Origin: Stercorarius parasiticus
Taxonomy: Eukaryota > Chordata > Aves > Charadriiformes > Stercorariidae
DNA: 64,000 bases
Assembly (NCBI GenBank): GCA_013396915.1
Contig: VWZL01005037.1
Location: forward strand, 1,595,140-1,659,139
Reading direction: 5' to 3'
How positions within the stretch are numbered: the stretch's first letter is position 1; each line of letters begins with the position of its first letter. The notes beneath the pieces are model-generated. The model was not told the DNA's origin and ran no database searches. It saw only the letters and a list, made by a program, of their open reading frames with translations. Of the stretch, positions 37,901 through 49,900 are shown piece by piece. The position numbers and the translations under genes were made by a program.

Positions 37901-40900
37901 TAGTTTTGAATTAACAAAGCAACTATAGTGCAGAGAGCTACATTTGCTGATTTTATACAATTCTATCAATATTCCATTTTGATATTGTGCTCAAAAGCAA
38001 TTGGAAAAGCTCAAAATGTTGTTTCTGGACTTTCAAGATTAAGCTACCAAGCTAAGAGAACTGATTTCCTTTGAAGCCTTCTCAAACTCTAAACCATCAC
38101 TGTCTGTATCTCCCCCACCCCATTCTGGCTCTCCTTCCTTCATTTTGCCCAAGAACGTTTCAGACAAGCCTCTCTTAAAACAGACTTTAATACAAGAATA
38201 AATTGTTTTAGTAGAACTTCTAAAACAGGAATTAGCCCTATGGACCAAAACATGTTCTTGATCATCAGTTTATATAACCTCATACTGCAATACTCCAGCC
38301 AGAAAAATAAACAGTTATTCCACCCTCACTACTTGCCATCTGTCTGGTATGATTTTTCCTGCCTCTGGAACATTTATACTCACAAGCTATATAAACACAT
38401 AGAAGTTAAATGTATATACATCCGTTTTCCTAAGAAAAAGATCTGTAAACTATAACTTGTTAAGAAAATACCACGAGAACATGCAAAAGGAGAGAAAAAA
38501 AAAAAAGCAACTTCATGCCTTTGGAAGGCTGTTTCCACTTATTCCATACTTCATTTTTCAAAAGTGTTCAAAATGAAGGCAAGTGGTTATTAAATCAAGC
38601 CCTGACGTGTGGGAAAATTATCAATTTTCTTTACACAAGAAGAAGGTAAATATGTGTACTTTTCTAAGAGGTTTAAAAAAAAATATGGAGAAGCTATTGA
38701 CTAAAACTAAACGCTAGAACAGCCAACAAAAAAGATGCAAAAGGAATGCTCAAAAAATGTGCTTTTAAAGTAATGTTAGTCAGGTGTGTTTGCTGTTGTG
38801 GGATAAGTGATAAACACACTAATAAACACAGTGTACGTTAACTAGTCGTACTTGAATAGTATTGTGGGGCACTAACTGCATAAACTGCTGTACAACTGTT
38901 CCTTAACCATGTAGAAGTGTGGAACAGCTTCGTTATATTTTCCCCTTTTTATCAGGGATTTAAAATTGATGGGCAGAGAAGAAAGGAAAAAGAGGGAGAA
39001 AGTAATTAGAGGTTGTGCATGTAACTATGTGGAACCGGGAAGAGATGTGGGGAAAGAGAGGACGACAGCTGCTCACATGTTGTAAGGAATGAGCAGAAAC
39101 AGTTGAGAAAAAGCAGAGGGGTTTTGTGTTAGAAGAACTGAGCAGAGAAGCACAGGAACAGCTAACTAACTGAACAAAGTTTCGGAAATTAAATCAGGTA
39201 GGTGGATTGTGGCTCGATTATGAGCAGCCTTTACAGCTAAAAGGAGGAATAGATTGTATTTAATTTGAAGAGAAGCTCCTGAGGGTGAGAGACAGCCTAA
39301 GGGAAAGGAATAATCTGGTCAGAAAAATGAGCAAAGGCGATTTTTATAAACAACAGTTAAGTCCATGTGAGAAAAGCAAGTTTTAAATGGACAAGGCAAG
39401 ACAACGAGAACACGGCAGGAGTCAGAAGTGAGAGAGACAAGGGCTTAAACAGGAGTTTTGGTGTGGACAGAAAGACGACAGGTTTCAGGGATGCCATTTA
39501 AGGAAAAGCAGCAAGGTGTATAAATAGCCTGCTGGGTTGGATCTAAGAGCAAAGCTGTTGGGCAAATGGTAACAAGGGTCCTCAAAAAGCAGAAACAGAC
39601 TCTTTCTGATCTTACTGAAAGTGTTTTCAGGAATTTCTATCCATCTTACCTCCTAAACTAACATACAATAAGTGACTTTGCGTTCTCCAAAGCTGGTTCG
39701 GTGTACAGTAAAATAAATTATCTTGAACCACTGCTGAAAAGGCTTCAGCTCATTTATTTCACCGTGCAATGAAATGGCATCTAAATTTCAGCTTTTAAGA
39801 TAAACACAAACACAGGCTCCAGGTTACCAAATACCAACATAAAGATACAGATTATCAAATACTAATCTTTTTCAGTACCAACTTCACTGCAGGTCCATGC
39901 AAAGCTATTTTGTGTTTTTAGTATAGTATTGCCAAAATTATGAGTATTGCTGAGAAAGCCAAGCATTATAATCTTTTCATAGACACAACATTTGCAGGAA
40001 TGTTTTTGTTTACAGTTTCAAGTTGAACTTGTAACCACCGATCTTACTCTGCTATTCAACATTGTGCTTAGGTGCCTTCTGGTAAAGAATTTTGCTGAAG
40101 GCGATTTAGAAAGGAAGCATTATTAATATCAGACAAATGTGCCTTCAAAGGAAAGGCTTAAATATTATTGCTAGTAGAAGACACGGTATCCAATTCAAAC
40201 ATCTGCCCTTTGAGTATCTACTGTGAGTCAGAAAGAAGGAGCTGCAGCAATAAGTTGCAATTACAAGAGATCTCACAGTAAAATGCAGTAAGCTTCAGCA
40301 GTAATTTCCACAAACTGTGATAGCTAAATTACGTTCAAAATACACATTAATTTTTTTTAAAATAGGACTGGAATAACTTTTCTGGGCTTTTCCTCAGACT
40401 TAGTAATACTGTTTTCTTTCCTTTATATAAGCATTTATTGGGATGAATATACTTCCACACTTAAAAAAGAAAAAGCTATTGTTTTCTTTCGTTTCATTTT
40501 CAAATCGGTTTCAGCCACTAGAAAAAGGTTTTGTCCTTCTACAAGAAACGAAGAAATCATTTAATGCAAGTTTATCTTCAAGGAGATAAAGCAAAAACAA
40601 AGCAAGCAAAAAGTTTTCAAGCTATCATAAAAAGTTACGGTACTTTGAAGTTATTTTATAGTATGTACTACTAGAGCACACCTAGGTGAATTATTACAAA
40701 TTGCTCACCTCCTCATTGGAGCATAAGAATTATAAACAGAAACGTTTCCTGTCCATAACCAAATAAAATATAATGCTCTGAATCTAAAACTTTTCCAATA
40801 GCATTTCAGAGGCAGGAAGGAAAATACAGGCCCTAGATATTCATCCACGGACAGTAAAACATTATTGACGTCTGGGTTAATAAAATATATAAAAAATGAG

Positions 40901-43900
40901 CTTTCAACAGCTTCAATGATTATGCAAAGATTTTTTTTGTTTGTTTTAAGAGCAGTTGGAGAAAAGGTTTATAATGTGTAAATATGTTCTCCAAAGAGTT
41001 TTGTCACTAGGTTAAAGGCTGTGCTTATTCTCTCCAAAATGCCAGGCATAACTTGGAGTGTGAGAAGAAAATTAAAAAAAGAAACAGACAAACCTTCCAA
41101 CAAAACCATCCAACAACACAGACCTTTGTGAGAGATATTTTACTGCACTAGCTCAAGCAATTCATTCGTTTTAAATTGTATAGTTAATATAAAATAAAAA
41201 GTAAGTATTTTTAAAATAAAAATGTAACCAATGCATAGGTTTTAATATTATTATCAAAAAGTTTAAGGCCAGTGTACACGAGTCACTATTAGTTTGAGTG
41301 CCAGCATTCCTTTTTATGGTAGAAATCAAAATAATAATATGAAGTATTAGGAATTCAGGACTGACAAGGAGCCCTACAATTTGAGAATTTTACCCTCTGA
41401 CCTGCAATTCTGCTCCTAAGTAAAGCTATTGTTTCTCTCCTAACTCTTTGCATTCCTCTCAAGTTAGCTCGATTAACATTTCAGTCTGCTAGAAAAGATC
41501 TAAAAAGAAAAAAATAAAAAAGGAGAACTTTCTTCAAGGACAGACTACAGAAAGTATTAGAAGCTTTTAACCCTCTACACCCTCACATTCACCACTCAGA
41601 AATAACAAGATGAATATTTTGTTCCACAGTTTTTTGCCAATTGCCTCCTTCCTGATTCAGTGCAGCTTATGCCTGCCTCAGGAAAGTCTGTTTCTGGGCT
41701 TCTCATGTTGTTTCACAGTCCTAAGAGGATCAGCATAGAAACAACAGCAGTTTAGCCCTATATATTTGCTTTAATTTCATGTTCAGAAATATTTCTGCTA
41801 TAGAAATCCCATTTTAGCTTGCTGGTTTATATGATAATTCTGAAAGTCTGGTGGAGAATGCAAAAACAATAAACATAATTGCACTCCATTATTTCATCTA
41901 TTTAAAATGCAGGTCTTTTCCAGGGATGTATTTGTTGTTTATAACTCAACATTAGCTTACAGAGTTTAAAATTATTATTTGCAGGTTTTTGTTATTATTT
42001 TTTACTATTAATAGAATTCTACAGGCAGGGAGAAAAGGTATTTATTTATGCCTGTATCTACTGCACTTCTAAAAGCTGAGTATTTAGAAATATCTGGAAG
42101 AGAAAATATATACTTTACATATAACTAGGAAAAAAACCCCAAACATTCGGAGGTGCTAATTAATACAAGAATCAAACAAAAGGCAATTAGACTGCAGCAG
42201 GCAACCTCTTCAAGTGATGATTGCCTGCTCTGACAAGTCACCTTTTACCTGTCACAGCAGACAGAAGAAAAGCACTTCAGGCCACATCATGGAAGACAGT
42301 GGCTGCAGCAACAAGCTATCATACTCCCAGGTAACTCATTCCTGACTCTCCCATGTAGCATGCTAGCATAGTCTCCTCCTGAAGGCTGTTTCTCAAAGCT
42401 GGTTGGCAAATTGTTTATCATGCCAACCAACTTCAACTAGTAAGTGGGATCACAAAATGAAAAGCAAGTCTGTGGTAAGATTGATCAATGTCAGCACTAA
42501 GACCTTTATTTGATTAAGTAGAGTGAAATGATGACCTGGGAAGAATAATATTTAAAGCATTTGGGAAGGAGCAACATCTATGACTAGTAGACAAGTAGGG
42601 GAGAGAGTGGTTTCAGAAGCCCCAGAAGTTTGACAGAAGATTTTACAGAGAAAGTTGAAGACCAGAAACTGATGGAAATTTTTACCTTTGTAAGTTTCCC
42701 TCCTGACCAAATTTGGAGCTCATTAGAACCCAAGATTTCTGAATAAGAAGTGCTAGTCAGACATTTGTCTCAAGTTTTTGATAACACTTAATAGCATTTG
42801 TCCAACTGTCAGAGCCCTGTCTCCAGCTGTGGCTAATCACAAGTGCTTCAGATGGAGAAAATTGAAGAAAAAATCCACAAATTATATCTAACAATCATGA
42901 ACATCAGAGAAAAAAACAAAGCAAAATGCTTTCTGGTTACCATTGTGGGTCAACAGTCGAAACTCTGAAGCATAAGAGCTGTTATAAGCATTCTAATGAC
43001 AAGCTGCAAGTGTTATGAAACTATTAAGGACAACTAAGGCTTTTTCTTCTTCACTTGAAGGCCCACAAAAGACAAAAAATTAGTGGTAATAAGGGGAAAC
43101 ACTTAAACGCCAGGAAGACCGCAATGACCGTTTACCCCCAAGTCCATCTCTTCTTCTCAAAGAGGAATAAAACCATTCCTCAAAATAGCATTTAAAAGAA
43201 AGTTTTTGTCTAAAAAACTGAAATACCCTTGACACGCTTCAGAGGCAACTTATTTCAGAACTTAACTTGTTTAACAACCAGAAACTGGATCTAGTAGGAC
43301 TTCAACAACAAGGTCTACAAATCCCCTGGCACCACATACCTTTTCCATGTGTAAATAGCTATTCAGAACAAGTCAGTCACCTCTCAGCAGTTTCTTCAAT
43401 AAGGAGCTGGACATACGCAACTTAAACCACATATTACCTTGTTTTTCCAAAACATGGATCATATTTATGGCTTGTTCTGAGCTGTCTAGTATTTCCATAT
43501 CTTCTGAAATACGAACAACAGAACTGGACACAGTATTCTAAAACCATACAAAACCAAGATCATATCTCTGCCTCTATGCTGATGCCGTCCTTTTCACACA
43601 GCCAAAGATTAGCAACTGCATTTTTTCTACAGCACCGTGCTGAGAAATTACACTGACTGCAATGCATAATTTTCCTAATGCATTCCAAGAGTGTTTATTA
43701 CTTTTCTTTTAAAATCTCTCATCTATATGTACAATCCATACTTGCCTGAATCCAAATGTAATTTGTTAGACTGTAACCATTTAAACAAATAATTCAGATC
43801 AGTATTACTAACCTTTCCTTTTCATTAATTCAATGCTTTTAATGACCTAAATGATTAGGTTTTTTATCAACTTCCAGCTCTACAAATGATTTTATCATCA

Positions 43901-46900
43901 ACTACATAGTTGCTAAGATTACAGTGTTTGACCAAACATCTTCCCTAGAAAGCACACCTTTCCCTTAACAGTGGGCAGAAGTATAAACAAATGTTCACGT
44001 CAGTGAGCTCATTATCATCCAACGTATGTATGCTATATCAATCCCCCAAATTGCACATCTCTCAAAAACCTACAGTCCAAGAAAAATTACCTTCCATGAA
44101 ACCATATCAACTGGCACCAATTTCACCTTTTATTCTCTTGTCTGCGCTAACAGAACTGCAAATTAGCAGCTCTTCTTCCACAGGCATGATGCTTAACTTG
44201 GATGTTGTAGTTTTGGGGTGCTTTTTTTTTTTTTTTGCTTTTTAAGATTTGGAACTAAATTGGCAATTTCCCAATCATTTGGAACATTTTCCACTTTACA
44301 AGATCAATGAATAGTAAATACTGGATTAGGGTGCTTTCTTCATCTAGCTTCTTCGAGAAGTTTTGGCTATAAATCATCCAGGACTACCGATTCTGATTTA
44401 GCAGATGCTGCCTCTTTTGCCACAAATGTTCCTACAGAACAGAGGCACCTTCATTTCTGTTTCTGTTCAGAACTGTCATTTGTATTTTGCAGTAGGATTT
44501 TATTCTTCTTCTTGGTAGCATAAAGAATGCTACACTATTTTTTTTTCTTTTCGCCATTGGGATTTCATAATTTTCTTGGACTTGCTTATTCCTGTGGCTC
44601 ATGAACCCTTCCGTTCCTGTTGTTGTTGTTAATACATGCACATGTGTGCACACACACAAAAAAGAAAAAAAAGTGATCAATGTTTATTCTAGTGTATTGC
44701 TAAGAGAGTAATACAAAGTTGTGAACAGAAGTTAAAAAAAAAAAGTATTACATGTTAACATGTACATTTTGGGGTAGTAAAGGAAAGTCTGTTTTCATTT
44801 TGTTTCACTAGATTACCAAATTAAAAAAAAAAAAAAAAGAAGAAAAAGGGGGGGGACGGGGACGGACGGGACGCGGGGAGAAATAAACCCATAAGACAGC
44901 CTCTAGGATTCTCGCAAACGTACTTTTCTGTCTCTCCTAGGAAAGTTACCAAAAAACTGTCAATCTCAAAAACATCCTACTTCAAACATTCATACACTAC
45001 ACTCAGTGTCATATCCTACAGAAAAGTAAATTATCTAAGAAATGTTGAGTGATGAAATGTTTTTATATCGAATATTGAACAAAAACAATCCCCTGTATCA
45101 GATCTTGCAAGCACCACAGTGCTTGGAAGTAGATGATGTTACTCTGTTTGCGTTCTAAAACGTTCTGAAAAAATGAAGCATTTTTAATATTTTACTTGCT
45201 CTTCAAGCCACAAATTCAAGATAATGATGAAAAAGAAGCCCCAAACCCTCAACAGTGAAAACACTATTTACTAAAGCACTTCATTACTTGTTTGCCTCAC
45301 TCATCTGGGCCAGCACAAAAAAAATTCATAATAAAAGTAACAGACATCTAGTCAAGAGATCACAAATTATTTCTACAAAGAACATTTGAAAGGAATTAAA
45401 TTCTCAGAACATTCTTGGTAAACAAGAATTCAGTTATCACATCTAAAAAAATAAAATAGCAATTTAAAATACTTCCAGGGTAACCAAGTAAAACAACAGC
45501 TAAACACATTGAACATCACATCGAGTCCTTTGAATACCATTACATTCATTTTGCCTGAAGACAGAATTTCTGTCTTCTAATTTAATAATGGATATACAAC
45601 ACAACTTTATTTAGAGCTTAGGGTTTCAGACACCAAAATACAACATTAACAGGTGTACGCAGACACGTCAGAAAGCCAACTCTGACCTAAATTTAATTCC
45701 CACCTTACTCAGAGCTGTATTTAGTAGTTGTAGGATGACATGAGGGCTAAGAGATGAGCATACTGCCACCTCGTGCCAGTCGAGCTGAAGCCTAACAAAC
45801 AAGACTCAAACTAATCCCAGAACATGTTCTGCCTTTAAAGTCTGACAGTTATTTGAGATCAGATGCTTGATCATGAATTATGAAAGAGCATAATACTATC
45901 AGTCTTCAAAAATCTTAAGCCAGTTCTTTAAATAATCAAACTAGCTGTACCTAATCAGCATGTCTGGCAGCAACTACTCATTATATTTGCCATTTTAACA
46001 TCCTGGTTTTTGTCACTATGATAAATTTCAATCACCAGGGATAAGAGCTTTGGTAAGGGATATGTATTTCAGACTAAGTCTTTCTGGTTTGGTTTTGGAT
46101 TTTGTAAAAAGTTAGGACACATCAAAAAATCAAAAGTACACGCATACGCGGTTTGACAGTTCAAAAGACACATAAAACTTCTTTTGAAACACTCTAATAA
46201 TACACCCACACTATAAAAAGGGTCATATTCTTACTACATAAATATTTAAATACCCAAGTCAACATAAACGTTAGAAACTTCAGAAGTATTGTGAAAATTC
46301 TCAAGTACGCTGATAAGCCACAAAAAAATATTTTCCTCTCAGTCCATTCTTATCTACAATACAAGCACTACATCCAACATTACATAATAATGTAAAGAAC
46401 GTGGTATTTTTTCTGTTTATTTACTGATATATATAATTCTGCTCAGTGGATATTTCACTGACTTCTCCCCCACCTCCAAGTCATTATTACGAGCAATAAA
46501 AATGTAAAATAGGAGTACTCACCAATATCATTAGCTAGAGAAGCAGGATCAGAGGCCCCAAGGGTGGCTTCAAACTCCTCCTGAAGACGGTAAGCTCTTT
46601 GAAGAAGGGATTCAAGCTTATGAATGAATTCAGCACTAATGATATCCTGCAAGAAGACAGACGTTAGAAGATTTTCTATTTGTTTACAAGCTGTAAGATT
46701 CTTTTGTAAAATCTAAGAATATTAAGCCTTCAAAGAGCAAACCGTGCCACGTTAATTTCCTACAAAGCGCACAAGGACACTGTCAGATGAGTACTTAAAC
46801 ATCCAAAATACACACACTTTCCTGAACATACGCGTATTTTATTTAGTGTAATAAAATCTAAATTTTAAAATACTTTAAAATTATCTGTGATGTTTACTGC

Positions 46901-49900
46901 ACTGGAAGTAATGAAAGCCACACAAGTATGTGTTTATTTCAAAATATTTTTAGAATTTAGTTCATAGGAACAAAGGAATACAAATAAAGTTTAAGCACAT
47001 TATTTGTGAATATTCATAAACTGATCATCTTTCCCAAGACCTTTATCTTTGCTAAGCAGATATCCTCTCACAGTCATAAAAGAAACAGACGACCCAAGAG
47101 ATTTTGTGCAGAGAACTAGTATGCTTGGTAGCTTGATAATACCATCCAGAAGCAAACATTGATGTAACAGCAATTGCCAAAAAATAAATAACACTAATTC
47201 CCTCCCTTCACCCTCCTCCAAACAGTAGATTATAGATTGAATATACTCACTTCTACACTTTCTTCTGCAATTGCATCTCCTGCTCCCAGCTTAATGGAAC
47301 CACAACTTGCTTCATCTTCAACTTGCCTGTTACGGAAAGTTAGTGCCTGCTCCCATCGGCGCAGCGCTTCTTCGAAAAGCTCCATACCTAGGGGAGATCA
47401 GGAATACCCGATACACATAGTTTCCATACGCGTTCACATTATTAGAGTCACGGGAAACTATGTAGGTAATAAGCATGATTATAGCAGAGATGCTACAGCA
47501 ATTCCCAGTCTAAAAAATAATAAATAAATCAATCTGTCTTTTTAATAAGATAAAAAAGTTCACAATTTGATCACAATGTTCAATGTATGTCTTCCTATTT
47601 ACTTTTAAAAATATTTTTATGGATTACTACTACAAATAGAGGATAAAAACAATACGTATTTTGAAAAACTAACTCTAGATCAAGTAAGATTTCATTATTT
47701 TATGGAAACGTTCTTAGACACATGCCAACAGGACGCTGTGAAAGAACACCACAATAATATTTTGTGTCACTTTGCCACGAAAACAAGAAATTACTTACAT
47801 TCATTGTTGGTAGATGCTGAATATTCTTATTGTAACTTACCCATCAAATATAAATTTTCGGGTGTGGTCACTGGAATATTGACAAGCTTAATATCATCTT
47901 CATCTGCTTTATCCCAGGAATTAGAATTGGCACAAGCACAACTGTGACAAGAGGTGGCACTCTGAACCTTAAAAAAATAAACAAATTTTGAAGCGCTGTT
48001 ATATAGAGTATTCTTAAAACTACATTCCTGGCAGAGTACGTTACATCCATGCTATCTGCCTAGAAACTGCTTTTACTATGTAGTAAACACAATGGCCTTC
48101 TCAGCATCTCTAGCCTTCTGCATAGCTTGTTCAGGAAAGCTGTTTCAGCTCAGTGAAACCATTAGGTGCACATTCTGTGCAAGTTAACAGACATTCAAGA
48201 GCCTTAAAACACTTTTACTTACCGAGGCCAGGCTTTGAACTGAACCAGAGTATTTACTGAAAAGTCCTCCATTTGCATAGATACAAGACTGAGATCCTTT
48301 TTCCTTGGCAGAGCTCAGAGAAAGAGTCAAGTTTTGCCGACTACTGGAACAACTAGAACCTAAAAGATACACTGATTTTAAATCTGCTGAAAACTCAAAA
48401 CACTGTATCTTTTGCTAGTAAGATCTATCAAGAATTGAATTTACTTTTTTCAATAAAATCCATTTTAGAAGCAAACAACAATTATTCTTTAATTTATAGT
48501 TCTACATGAGAAACTACAAATTGGAATAGCCTATGTCTATAATAATAACGACGTATTTGAGCACAATTATTTTCCTGCTCTATAAAGCATTAAAACTGCT
48601 TTTCTCAGTATTGAGATATGTCCACAAGAATGGCAAACCCCCTATTGATAAAAAAAGTTTTAATACAAGTTCATGATTAAAACTTCAACTTTGAGAACAA
48701 GACCAGCTTATTTATGAGACATTGTAATTTTGTTCCTAATTTGCACAATTTCTACTTTAACAATTCAATACTCAGCATTAAAGGAAAATAGTTTGGTTTA
48801 CTACTACACACTGTTACGCACACCCATCCCCTCACACCCTTTTTCCTCCCCTCCAAGAAAACAAAAAAACCCTGGGGTTTCCTTCATGTACCTTTTTCTG
48901 ATGCAGCTGCTTTGGTACACTCTAATACTAGATGACTTGGTTCCCATGGTGGCACTTTCTTGTTTTTCTTTCCACGTCTTCTTTTAAAGTGATGGGCCAG
49001 AAAAATAACAGATATCGCACTCACTGCTGTTACCGTGAAAAGCTTCTTTAACCCAGGAGAAAGCTTTATCTGAAAATAAAAGAATGTGACTTTATGGGAA
49101 ATATACACTCCTTCACTCCCACCTTTCCTCCTATCCTCCTTTTGGTGTGTTCAACCTAGGCTACAGCCTGTCTGAGGGAGATAAGAGATTTTTTTTTTGT
49201 AATTTCTTTTTAATGCCAGGACAACACAGGGCTTCAATTAATTCCCTAACAGCAAAAGAATACTGAGAAGAAACTCAGCCTTCACAACTAGACTATTTTC
49301 TTGCACTGTGAAAGAGCAGAGGATGCAAAAGCTAACATTTGCATGGTTTTTCAATTTGGGAAGAACACGTATTAAAACGTATTTCTCTAAATAAACCATC
49401 TTTTTTTAATTTTTACATTTTATTTTGGATACAGATCAGCCATAGGTTTACAGCCATTTAAGTTAGCAAATAAGAACCACGTATACAAGCAACTGCAACG
49501 AAAAACCATTAACAAAGTTTATAAAATTCAAAGTGACAATATATACAAAGAAGAAGGAGCCATTTAACTGGAAACTGGAGTCCACATTCACAAAATCTTA
49601 AGGAAATCTATGCTGCTTGAAAAACAGACTGCTGGGAGAAAACTCAATCTGCAATCCATGGGGCTAATATGGTGTTTCTGAAACATGTTTCCTCATAGGA
49701 GAGAGCGCTGGTCACACAGTGTACCACCGCACTCTGGCAGTCCCTGGTTGCTGTGGAGTTGGCTAATATTATCGGAGTTGTGTAATCTAAAGAAGCATTA
49801 AAGGCTTTGCTCTGCCTTGAGTTTGCAATCAACAAGTCAAACACCTTTGACTTGAGAACCCTGTCCTTAGTGGTACTGTATCTTGACCAAGACTGAAAAC

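Larger units (their letters stand above)
28687..46522 (-). other. MIGA1: MIGA1 intron 6 (17.8 kb)
   Basis: The largest intron. It holds no recognised gene. Notable content: a chance-looking 154-codon plus-strand frame at 35517-35981 running into an A tract, a purine-rich plus strand at about 38940-39600, an old decayed LINE at about 43190-44440, and a poly-A/G-run tract at 44823-44878. Confidence 0.75.
46647..48891 (-). other. MIGA1: MIGA1 introns 2-5
   Basis: Four short introns (255-604 nt) among exons 2-6. They are AT-rich and contain no recognised element. Confidence 0.8.
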
